A DNA stretch of 64,000 nt from Nereocystis luetkeana (lineage: Eukaryota > Sar > Phaeophyceae > Laminariales > Laminariaceae). Below are positions 35,574-45,299 of the stretch, piece by piece (position 1 is the first letter of the stretch; the number at the start of each line of letters is the position of its first letter). The stretch is from positions 4,502,438 through 4,566,437 of the forward strand of contig JARUPZ010000021.1 of assembly GCA_031213475.1 (NCBI GenBank), written 5' to 3'. Position numbers and translations under genes: made by a program. The notes beneath the pieces were generated by a model. The model made no database searches and was not told the origin of the DNA. It was given only the letters and a program-made list of their open reading frames with translations.

Positions 35574-35835
35574 TATACATGCGAAATCTCCTTTCAGCCT
35601 TCAACAGCAGCGTCGTCAGCACTACTACTATCAATAATATCGTGACTCACTGCTGTAACTCTCCTGGCGCAGAAGACGATCATACACCAAAACCGGCATC
35701 CATTTACGATTTACGAAATAATATCCAGAATAATATCATACCAGGTATTGACACGGGCGGGGCTGGGCCTGGGGCCGGGCCTGGTTATACCTGGTACCAG
35801 GTACCCTTTTATAGTACCGATATATATTTCTGTTT

Positions 35836-35933
35836 AACCCTTTTTTAGTACTGCAGTCCTGTTTTGTGGACAAACCAGTTTAATTCCAAGTGTTTTGTCC
35901 CGAAAACGGGACTGCGGTCCTAAAATGGTTAAT
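35836..35933 (+). repeat. Family C palindromic MITE
   Basis: TAACCCTTTTTTAGTACTGC and ACTGCGGTCCTAAAATGGTT arms. Confidence 0.9.
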
Positions 35934-36059
35934 TAGTACCAGGGGTGCTCGTACATAGTAGCTCGTAACCACGTCATCTAGCATACTCCGTCTACCACAA
36001 TTAATCAAGTAATACGAACTGAGTTGTTCCATTGACGACAGCAATTATTATTATTCATA

Positions 36060-36170
36060 TTACGGGGGGCTATAGTAAATAGGACCAAATATTGTTAGTA
36101 AAAATAATTAAATGTGTAGGTTTTTGTCTGTACCGTAGGTCCTATTTACTATGGCCCCCCGTAATAGTAC
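36060..36170 (+). repeat. Family B palindromic MITE
   Basis: TTACGGGGGGCTATAGTAAA and TTTACTATGGCCCCCCGTAA arms. Confidence 0.92.
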
Positions 36171-36427
36171 CTTACGCACTCGTACAAGCAGTTAATAGTA
36201 TTAATATTATTATAGTGGTACTGGAAGATGCGACTCGCCAGCGCAAGGGGAGGCGCAAGCATGTATTCTGGGTTCGAATTCGAATCTCGAGAGTCAAGAA
36301 CCAGTTACAAGCACGTGTACGAGTATTCACAATCCTCTTTTTGATGACGAATGTGAAAAGTGCCCTATGATAGGTATAAATATGATTATTTGATACTTCG
36401 ATCTGATCGAATCTAACGTACCAGGTA

Positions 36428-36524
36428 TTAACCCTTTTAGGACTCCAGTCCCGTTTTGGGGACAAACTACTTGAAATTTGATTGGTTTGTCCCCACAACG
36501 GGACTGCGGTTTTAAAGGGGTTAA
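36428..36524 (+). repeat. Family C palindromic MITE
   Basis: TTAACCCTTTTAGGACTCCA and GACTGCGGTTTTAAAGGGGT arms. A TACCAGGTA abuts the left end. Confidence 0.9.
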
Positions 36525-36675
36525 GAAGCGGCCTATATAGGCAGCTCTGTCGTATCGTATCATATTCTACGAAATTACGTATCATAAACGGTACCTGGTA
36601 CCTACTACTGTAGTATGCAGGTACGTCGTACAGAATTAACGGTGGTACTGACATCAATACGTGTATTTATTAGTA

Positions 36676-37300
36676 GGGTGTTTGCGAAAGAACCGATTAT
36701 TATTGGGTCGAGAACCACAGGCTGTTCACCAAACCAAAACATGATCGGGTTTAAAACTGCTTGGGAGAACCCAAAACGATTTCGGTTTTGAGCTGGAAGT
36801 GGAATTCTAGGAATTCGGAATACAGCAACAAATGGCGAACACGATGTAACGAAATGAAAGTACGAAAAATGGAACACCAACGGCTTCGTGCGAGATGCTG
36901 CTCGCTGCTGCTGCTGCTGCTGCTGCTGCGTTGACACGGACTCGCTGAATGGGCCGTGCGCTTGGTTCGATAGCTTGGTGTGAGGCAACCCATCTTTTAT
37001 GCCTCCCTCCTTCTGGCTGCTGGGGTACGCTGTGCGTATGAGTGCGTGACGTAGACGATTATGGTTTCTTGCTAAATACGATATTTTCATTCGCCCGGGG
37101 CAAAACTCCGGGTTATCTTGGTCAATATATTTATGATCCTAATCGGAACCCAAGAAGCCAAAGCCAGTCCGATTTTGTTGCGAAGATATGGGCCATATCG
37201 GCCGAGTTTGTATCCTTATTTTGGGGAGTTGATCATTTTTTGGGATAGGGAGGATAGAAATAGGCAAAACCAAACCATAGTCTGAACTTCGCAAACACCA
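36676..37300. mobile_element. TA-flanked mariner-like non-autonomous element (625 bp)
   Basis: Terminal inverted repeats GGGTGTTTGCGAA (36676) and TTCGCAAACACCA (37288-37300) match at 12 of 13 positions. The element is bounded by TA on both sides (36674-36675, 37301-37302), the target duplication of the Tc1/mariner superfamily. No transposase ORF is present, and the interior includes a (CTG)n microsatellite near 36902. Confidence 0.65.
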
Positions 37301-37327
37301 TAAGAAATTCCTACCAGGTATCAAGTT

Positions 37328-37738
37328 GTGCAGTCGGAGATTCATGAACCGATCGCTCTGCCGTTGTCGCTCAGCAACGTCGGCCTGTGCAGCAGTTGGT
37401 GCAAGTGGGTGTGTTGGTATAGGTACCAGGGATGTAAAAAAAAATGTGCCAAAATCGGGCGTTCGCATCTAAATGGCCACTTGTGCGAACGTCATCCGCG
37501 AACGTCAACCGCAAAACCTATCGTATCCTTCGCAGCAAACGCAGCCACAACAAACATGAAATGGGTTTCCACAATATATGGAGGTTTTTTTCCTTCAGCG
37601 GTCATTTTGAGAAAAACGCCGAACGTCATTTTTGTTGTTGTATGTGGAACGCAATCGAACGTGCAACGCGTAACACACTACTTGCTGCATGATTTCGAGG
37701 GAATGCGATTTTCTAATTTACGCCGCGCCAATAAGTAG
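37328..37738 (+). other. Cys-rich ORF, possible zinc-binding remnant
   Basis: An open frame contains a Cys/His cluster GCKKKCAKIGRSHLNGHLCE followed by RHP, reminiscent of a BED-like or other small zinc finger. It lacks a good ATG, starts 28 bases after the mariner-like element, and soon becomes featureless. It is probably a transposon or gene relic. Confidence 0.25.
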
Positions 37739-37794
37739 GGGCCTCTTTTCGAGCTGGATGAAGTCAGGATCTACGACGTAAGATGACAGGGGAC

Positions 37795-37965
37795 GGTATT
37801 TTCACCCCTTGACAGACAGCAGCGTTGCCTTGACATGCCTTGACTGACACCAAAATTCTACCAGGTAGGTTTTAGCGTGGAACACTCCGCGCTACACCCT
37901 TGACGGCGCACTTTGTTTTCTTGCTTGACATGTGTCCTGATATCTTTGTCTACAACCGCCGGCCG
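37795..37965 (+). repeat. Family N repeat, second copy
   Basis: CCTTGACAGACAGCAGCG, TACCAGGTAGGTTTTAGCG and CCTTGACGGCGCAC correspond to blocks of 1315-1480. Confidence 0.45.
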
Positions 37966-38865
37966 ACATTTATCTATACGCTTCTCAACCAACGCGCTCA
38001 AGTTGACGACAGATGCAGATGTATCCTGCTGCGCGAGTTCCTGTACTTATGCAGTAGGTGTCCCCCGTGAAGGCGGTGGTGTGCCGACGCAATATGACCA
38101 CCTTATTCATTCCAGGTTATGAGTGCCATTCCCCAGTCGCGCCAAGCGATTTTGACCGCCTTACGTCGGGATGCCGCATCACTTAGACCGTCTTGTTGGG
38201 GGGGGGAGCACTGCTGCGTGTACGTACTGTAGCTAGTAATACTATTAATACTAGCCCCTGCAGCTATTAATACTATTAATACTAACCCCCTGCAGGACTC
38301 GCTCCCGGTGTAGAGACAAAACGTCTGAGACTGTAAGAGTCAGGTCCAGGATTTTGTAAAGAGGTGCAGCATTATTAATATAGTAGCATTTGTAGCGACG
38401 TATCTACACCAATACGTACTCTACTGCCGATCTGCAGCTGATAGCGCTTGCCTGCCTGCCTGCAGCTGATAGCGCTTGCCTGCCTGCCGGCCTGCCGGCC
38501 TGCCAGTACAGCAGTTCTTTCTAAACGGTCGCCGGATCTAAGAGGGTAGCTCTTATTGGCAACCAAAAGAGGTTTGTTTAGAAAATTCCCAGCAAATTAC
38601 TCGAGAACCACCCGAGCGCGCCCTGCTCCCGCTTGGCACCCTGTTCCCACACGCCGACCTGATCCTGATCCCACCCGGACCTGAGCTCTCCAATCTGATC
38701 CTGGATACATAATGTGCCGCGGACAGGGTCCATCAAGCACACCCCGATCCCACGACGACGGCCGCAGCCATCCCATACCAAAGGTCCTAGCGACCATATT
38801 TTAGTAGGGAGTCGCGCCTGCACCTACTTGCCCCCCCCCTCCCCCCCCATGCTCTCCTGCACGCC

Positions 38866-38943
38866 TCCGTTTCGAAAGGGATGCGTTGCCAATGGTCGGT
38901 ATAGGCAAAGAGCAGGTGAGTATGCCCCCCCCCCCCCCCCCCC
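38866..38943 (+). repeat. Family K repeat, C-run-ended
   Basis: CGTTTCGAAAGGGATGCG and GAGCAGGTGAGTATG, then a C run that abuts the next family A copy. Confidence 0.85.
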
Positions 38944-39285
38944 CGATCGTATCACGTAGTGTGTATATGGTAAGGCACCCACGAGGCAGTTACATAGTAA
39001 ACCCATTGCTGTCTCTGGACGTGGCCACACCAGATAATATGTCAACTAATGTACCCTGTCATCCCTAAGCAAAAAAACGCCTCGAAAGCGGTTCTTGGTA
39101 GGATGCAGCTCACCCTTCATGCGACTCGCCCAACACCTCACGGCGCTGCGCGCTTGGAGCAAGCAATATCTGCCTGGTCGGTGAAAACCGGACGTGCTCC
39201 GTCCCGGCATTGTAGGGATGCGAGGGTCCATAGTCATACGACTACGGCCATGCATCGTAACGAGTACCCCCCCCCCCCCCCCCCC
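38944..39285 (+). repeat. Family A repeat, C-run-ended
   Basis: It starts GATCGTATCACGTAGTG and ends CATCGTAACGAGTAC plus about 19 C. The run ends some 30 bases before the acceptor of the first visible Nudix exon. Confidence 0.92.
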
Positions 39286-39318
39286 GCCCCTGGTGTCGCC
39301 GCCTCTTTTCCGCCACAG

Positions 39319-42300
39319 AGCCCGCAAAACGCCACCGCGTTCGACGCCACCAGCCCGGTCTCCAAAACCCCAAACCTAACCCCTGTAGTTCGTAAGGAGA
39401 CCATGGTGGACCCACCGACATCAAGGGAGCTCAAGTACCAGTGCATCAGCGAGACGCCGGTGAGACGGGGGGGGGGAGGGAGGGCTGGGGGGGGGGGGGT
39501 ACTCACGTCATGCATGGCCGTAGTCGTACGACCATAGGCCATAGATCCTCGCATCCCCACGGGGGGAGAGTGAGGGGAGAAGGTAGAGGAGATTGCGGAT
39601 ATAGGAGAGGTGAGAGGGAGGGTAGATAGATTGAATGCCATGTAGGAGTGGGGGAGAAAGAAGCCTCTTCTGGTGTTGGCGTTATTTTATCGCTCTGGCC
39701 AGGAATATAGGCACCATTTGGAATCGTTAATAATCTAAAACGTAGATTATATTATCGGTCAGAGTGGTAGTGGTTTTGGTGCTGGGAGGGGAACAATGAC
39801 GGGGCTACCCCGCGGTCTCCTGGCATCATTTGCCACGATAGAATGCCCAGTGGAGGGAGTTCCGAGAGAGCTGGAGGGAGGATGTATTTACCATCGGGTG
39901 GTGGCGACCCGTTCCAAGCAAATATGCTACGTAGGAGGCCGCTGTTTGACCCTTGACTTAACCGCCTCCCTACACTGAAACCAGTATAGCAAAGCCTACA
40001 GAGGCGTTATCGCGCCCAAGAAGACAAATCTCCTCTTAATATCGTATTTCCATGAAGACTCCCTTCGTAGATTTCGTAGGTAGGCTAGATAGCGTACGCT
40101 GATAATGTTGCTGCTACTGTGGTGGTTTCGGGGCTTAGTACGTAGGCTTTCGCTCAGTGTGTTGATAGGCACCGGCAGGCTTCCACCCCCCCCCTCTAGA
40201 AAGCATGCCTTTTGTTTTAGTCACCCCCTTTCGTTAGGCGTACAGAGGATGGCGGAGTATCACTCACAACCCCCTAGGAGGTAAATGGTGGCCTCAGGCG
40301 GCGAAACAGGAAGGGGATATGACTAGCAAAAACGAATCAATGTAACAATATGGAAGCAGCGTATTGAGCGCCCGACTGTTGGAGGTGTCTCTTGCAGGAG
40401 TAGGAACGGTGCTCCTTTTCGAAAGGGATACGTGGCCAATGGCCAAATGACTAAAGCAAAAAACACATGAGTACCCCCCCCCCCCCCTTCCTCGAAAACA
40501 CGCCTTGTTTCAAACACGCCTTTTCGGTAGACGTACAAAGGATGACGGCGTATCTCTCACGGCCCCCATCCCCCCCCGCACCCACCCCTCGCTTTTTCGT
40601 TACAGGCGTACAAGGGATGGCGGAGTATCGTTCGACGAAAAATCCGGGGGCCTCAAGGCAAGGTTCGGACGTACGACGTGATCACGCAGGAGCACACCTC
40701 GGTCCTCGTCTTCACGTGGGATACTCAGGTGAATGAGATGCTTTGGAGCTTTTGCGGCCGGCGGTTTGCCGCGGGCTGACCCTTCTTTTCAACCTTGCCA
40801 CTCTCGGCGTGAATGTAAGGAGCGTACATCCCCTATTTTCTACAGTCCTACCCTACCAGCGCAGCCAAGCCCGGTTGCTGCGTGCGGCCGATGCTGTACC
40901 ATATTAATGCTGTGCCATATTCAAGTCAATTTTAGAGTGGACAGTTTTTCTCCAGGGCCGTGCACGGGTCGGGTCAAACCTCGCTGGTCGGGTCGGGTTA
41001 GGTTGACCCGAACCGACCCGAACCGACCCGTGAGAGTTTCACCTCCTGACCCCACCCGACCCGACCCGATCCGGCCCGTGACGTTGAAAAAAACTTCCTA
41101 AACCGACGCGCGGGCCGGGTCGTCACCGTCAAGAGCCCTGTTATAACCCCTCTGGAGCGTCCCAAAGGGGTTGTGATGCACACCCATTCGGGACCGATAA
41201 AGACGCGACCCTTCATCCTAGCCCGCGTCGCAAACGAAGTTTGTCACGTTTAGATACCGAGTGGGCGGGAAGAAAACCACCGGCCACCCCCCCCCCCCTC
41301 TCTCTGCCCTCAACCAGCAGTAAAAGAGCTGGCCAAGAGTGTTCTCAGCCGTTGTCCTGCTACGTACTGTAGATAGGAAGTCAAGAGGGTTCTCAGCCAT
41401 TCTCCTGCTGCTTGGAAAAATAAAACACCAGATACGGGATGTACGGTACGTAGTATTAATACGTAGCAAGCGGCTCGTACTCGCGCTTTGGCTCTGCTTG
41501 AGACCACCCGGTGGGCCGAAGGGTCTCTCGAAGTGTTGGGAATATCGAACGAGAGAATCGAGTGCAATACGATGCGTCACCGACGAACGCAGAAACTGAT
41601 ACGATACGATACAACACGATTTCGATATTTGATACCTGGTCCCTGGTACATACGAAGTACATGGAAGGTTTCGTTCAGCCAGTATCTGCATAGCAAAACA
41701 CGGGCATGTCACAGGGGTATGGATGGCAGAACACGCTCGATACGTATACGATACTATACGTACGATATACCGAGAGTTCGATGTTGTGATCTATTTATTT
41801 AGATCAAAACATTCGATGCGATATCCAACACTTGACTATTAATATTGTCTCCCCTCTCTCTCGGCCTCTCCCCCTGACGAAGTCGCGCCTCGCTATTGGA
41901 AAAGTCGCGCCGCTCTCATGAATTCGCGCCGCACTAATAAAAATTTCGCCGCGTTGCGAACGTAACCGAAGCCACACAGGCGTTGCCTTATTTCTACATA
42001 CACCTGGTATTATATGTTTTTAACCCTTTTATGTTAGGACTGCAATCCCGTTTTGGTGACAAACGACTCGAATTATAAGGAATTTGTCCGCAGAACGGGA
42101 CTGCTGTGCTGAAAGTTTTGAACAATCGAGCCGTGCTCACCAATCTCGCCGCACTGTTGTTTCTCTTCCCCAGACGAACACGACCACGATATTGAAGGAG
42201 TATTATCCGGGGCTGAACCGTCTTATGTATGGCGTCGTCGGCGGGAACTACGAGCCGGATAAGCACACGTCGGCGTTGCAGGTGATGCGTGGCGTGTCTG

Positions 42301-44023
42301 TCCCCGTTTTTTTTTTGTGCGGGATTTTTGTTTTCATTTTTTTATTTCCAACCATTTTCTTCGTCGTTTTTATCGAGTTTTTTGTTTTGTTTTTAGCCTT
42401 TTACGGTACGTACTGTAATTCAATTGGTGTATGTGTGAACATCATGTTCTTTTTTTTTTTTTTTTTGCTTGTGTTTGGGTTATATATATATATGCACCGT
42501 CATTGTCTTTTTTTTTGTATTTCAACTCATTTTTTGTACGAGTATCCACCTCGTGTGTTGATTGTTTGTTGTGTGCTAGGCCGCACGCAGCCCGCAATAA
42601 CTTGCGCCTCGTCTGTGTGTGTGCTTTGTGTGTGTATGCGTGTGTGTGCGTGTGTGTTGTTTTGTTTTTCCTCATCCATTGTATGCGCTTCGTGGTTTGC
42701 TGGATTCACGTTTCCGCCAGGCCGCAGCCTGTGAGTTAGAGGAAGAGGCCCACCTCCACGAAGGCACCTGGCATCCCCTCATGCGAAACGCAGAGACTGT
42801 CGCGGGAGCGGGCAAGTACTCGACGCAGATCTTCCACCCTTACTTGGTCGTGGACCCTGTTGTAAAAGGGGAGCCGAGAGCGCTGGACGACGGGGAGTTC
42901 ATCGAGTACATCCGAGGCGTTTCTCTGGAAGAGGTGGGAGGGGGGGGGGGGGGGGAAGGGCGTGCTCATTTCTTGCCTGCCTTAGTTATACCATTAACCG
43001 CGCATTCCTTTCGAGACGGAACAGGTTATTGGGGGGGGGGGGCAGGCAGTTCCCGCATTTTTTTTTTTGTTCCTTTGATCGATTGTCGCTGGGAAGAAAG
43101 CGGTGGTGGGGGAGATTTGGTGTTGTGTTCGTTTGCTTGAATCGATTGTGGCTGGGGAAGGTGGAGATGGGGAAGAGGTGGAAGAGATGTTGCCTGGCTT
43201 TTTTCTCCGACCGATTGTTGTCGGGAGGAGTTTTTTTTTTCCGCTGAGCGAGTTTGGCGAGCGGCGCTTGAGACGCTTGTATTTTGGGGGTATTTTGGGT
43301 TTTTGGTGGTTCTTCGGGCGTTGACGAGTTTTGTCGAGTTTGTTCGGGCGAACCCATTGAACGGGTGAACTCCGTTTGTGTCGGCTGTGGCGAGGGAGTG
43401 CTCCCGCCGGACGTTTTCTGTGTTATTCGCTGGGCTTTCCTGGTTTTTCCTGGGCTGAGGTGTGCCGAGGGGCTGCTTTTGTTTTTGGCTGTTGTTGATA
43501 GTGGCCTGGACTGGGATGCACTGAGTTGCTGTTTTTATGTTGTTGGTGATGGTGATGGTGATGGTGGCGATGGTGGGTTTCGTTGTTGGTGGCGGTGATG
43601 GTGAGGATGGTTCCCTCGGTGTTGCGGCAGCTCTGTCTTTGCAGGCGCTGCTTGCCTTTTTTGTTGCCAACGTCCCCAGCAGCTATCTTCTCACGCTGCT
43701 GTAGGTATGCGAGGGTCTATGGTCATACGACTACAACCATGCATGAACATGAGTACACCCCCCCCCCCCCCCCCCCCCCTCACGCTAAGCACCTCCAACG
43801 TGTCTCTCTCCGGCTATCTCTCTCTCCATGAACATGAGTACACCCCACCCCTCTCACGCTAAGCACCTCCAACGTCTCTCTCTTTGGCTCCCTCTCTTCC
43901 CACCACGTGACTGGCTGACCACAGGTGCGCGCGATGATCTACGCGGGGGACATGAGCGTCACTTCCGGCTTCGCTGCCCTCATGGCTATCGAGAAGCTCA
44001 GAGAGCTCGGGCACATTATGTGA
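39319..44023 (+). CDS. Nudix hydrolase, ADP-sugar/ADP-ribose pyrophosphatase type, five exons
   Basis: Exons 39319-39459, 40606-40728, 42174-42281, 42721-42933 and 43925-44023 (TGA) are all phase 0 and give 227 residues. The N-terminal part of the fold reads YKGWRSIVRRKIRGPQGK and VLVFTWDTQ. The Nudix box follows as GGNYEPDKHTSALQ then, across an intron, AAACELEEEAHL. The metal-binding ExxEE glutamates are kept, while the usual Arg before them is Cys and the box glycine is His. The C-terminal helix MSVTSGFAALMAIEKLREL is typical of the ADP-glucose/ADP-ribose pyrophosphatase group that includes the plant NUDX14 type. The expected reaction is hydrolysis of a nucleoside-diphosphate sugar to NMP and sugar phosphate; the substrate is not determinable here. 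Translation may start at ATG 39403 (ccATGG context, 199 residues), or the first exon may continue an upstream targeting-peptide exon. The strong acceptor at 39318 favours the latter. Confidence 0.85.
39470..39562 (-). repeat. Family A terminal fragment, G-run start
   Basis: It begins about 10 bases inside the Nudix intron (donor 39460): G runs, then GGTACTCACGTCATGCATGG and AGATCCTCGCATCCCCA. Confidence 0.88.
40330..40495 (+). repeat. Family K repeat, C-run-ended
   Basis: CAATATGGAAGCAGCG, TGTTGGAGGTGTCTCTTGCA, CCTTTTCGAAAGGGATACG and AACACATGAGTAC plus a C run. It is collinear with the reverse complement of 12349-12515. Confidence 0.9.
40953..41140. mobile_element. Short hAT-like GGGTC-rich element (188 bp)
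   Basis: It begins CAGGGCCGTGCACGGGTC and ends GTCAAGAGCCCTG, with GACCCG/CGGGTC repeats inside. It is related to the 951-bp element at 58885. No clear 8-bp target duplication is seen here. Confidence 0.5.
42020..42123 (+). repeat. Family C palindromic MITE
   Basis: TTAACCCTTTTATGTTAGGA and AACGGGACTGCTGTGCTGAA arms, just before the Nudix exon at 42174. Confidence 0.85.
42934..43045 (-). repeat. Family K repeat at intron 5' end
   Basis: The donor GTGGGA leads directly into a G run and CGTGCTCATTTCTTGCC, CCATTAACCGCGCATTCC and TTTCGAGACGGAACAGG. Confidence 0.88.
43060..43240 (+). repeat. ~65-bp minisatellite, about 3 units
   Basis: GATCGATTGTCGCTGGGAAG, GAATCGATTGTGGCTGGGGA and GACCGATTGTTGTCGGGA mark successive units in the last Nudix intron. 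Confidence 0.6.
43700..43900 (+). repeat. Family A terminus duplicated before the last Nudix exon
   Basis: GAGGGTCTATGGTCATACGA is followed by ATGCATGAACATGAGTACAC, a long C run and CACGCTAAGCACCTCCAACG. The ATGAACATGAGTACAC to CTCCAACG block then repeats at 43828-43874. Confidence 0.85.
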
Positions 44024-44037
44024 TGGGGGTGTTATGG

Positions 44038-44226
44038 GTGGCTGGCGTACGGCGTATACCGTACAGTACGGCTAGCACCGTACGTTGTATACCGTACAGT
44101 ACGGCTAGCACCGTATGGTACGGCTAGAACCGTACGGTACGGCAAGAACCGTACGGTACGGCTAGCACCGTACGGTACGGCTAGCACCGTACAGTACGGC
44201 TTATACCGTACAATCCGTACAGTCCG
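44038..44226 (+). repeat. 20-bp tandem array with CCGTACGG palindromes
   Basis: About eight variants of a GTACGGCTAGCACCGTACGG unit begin 15 bases after the Nudix stop codon, within the presumed 3' UTR or just beyond it. Confidence 0.92.
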
Positions 44227-44959
44227 TTTTTTTTCATGTTTTTTTTCCGGCCACTCGGTTGGTCGAGTCAGATCGGACACGCTCTCACCCAACTTTTGGT
44301 CTGTAAAGCGGGTGTTGCAAGGCGACCGGGCGTGTTCACACTATGCTGTTTATACCCCCCCCCCCCAGGCAAGTCTCTCCTTCTTTTCCAGTCCGGCCCC
44401 GTGCGTGCGTCAAGAGACGCTGTGAAGGTTCTGTAGGCAGTACGGCGGTTGGTTGGCTTTCCGTGTTTGCGGCGTTGAGCTCGCAGCGCTGCGATTTCAT
44501 AGGGCCTTTCTTGTGTCTGATGGTTGATGGAACTGGGCGAGAGATGAGGGGGGTGGTAGTGGGAGGCGAGACTGAATGTATGCTGGAAAATTTGCTAAGA
44601 GGCCGCGGTTTTTATACCCCCCTGACAGAACCGCTGAACCAGTCTATTATGGCCTAGCGAGGTCTTGACGCGCCCCACTAAAACCCGTCTCCATGCGTAC
44701 TTGTATGCTGGGGAGGGACACCGGGGTGCATTGCGAAGGGGCGTGCAGTCATCCGCCGCTCGAGACAAAAGGTCGGTGGACGACTAAGCATGTGGCTTGA
44801 TTCGCGTCGGGTGCCTGTGGCGGCCGCGTTTCTGCTATAAATCAGAAGGTCAGTGTGTCGCTCGCTTAACGGCAAGGCACGGCGGCACATTAAAGCGCGA
44901 GGTCGGGGGGTGGGGGGGGAAAGGGAGCGGCAGGCGTGACATTGATTGATGGCGGCTCG

Positions 44960-45290
44960 TGTGTGAAAGTAAAACGTGGTGCGAAAGAAACAAAGGTTTT
45001 TGTTTTTGTTTTTGTTTTTTCTTGCTCTTTGCCACGCTGCCTTCGAGCAATAACATTGTGCGGACGAAACAGAGGGTTATGTTTTTTTTTTTTTTTTTGC
45101 GTTTTGCCACGCCGTCTTCAAGGAATGACGTGGTGCGGAAAAAAAAAACAAATATTTTTCTTGTTGCTCTCCAATTTTTGCCACGCTATCTGCCTCTCCA
45201 GCAAAAACGTGATGCGAAAGAAATACAAGCATTTTTTTTTGTTTTTCAATTTTTGTCTTCTTTTTTTTGCCACGATTTCGACGATACTGT
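44960..45290 (+). repeat. ~80-bp tandem array, four units
   Basis: Each unit has GTG-CG(A/G)AA(A)GAAACAAA, then a long T run, then TGCCACGCTGCCTTC(A/G)AGCAATAACG. Units begin near 44978, 45058, 45135 and 45213. Confidence 0.85.
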
Positions 45291-45299
45291 ACCAACAAG

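Noticed and set aside
44032..44292. Minus-strand ORF of YRTVLAVPYGASRTVR repeats
   Set aside because: Product of the 20-bp array; not a plausible protein.
44371..44436. Possible alternative last exon (GKSLLLFQSGPVRAS...)
   Set aside because: The C-run acceptor looks good, but the Nudix C-terminus at 44023 already matches the family, so a second terminal exon is not needed.
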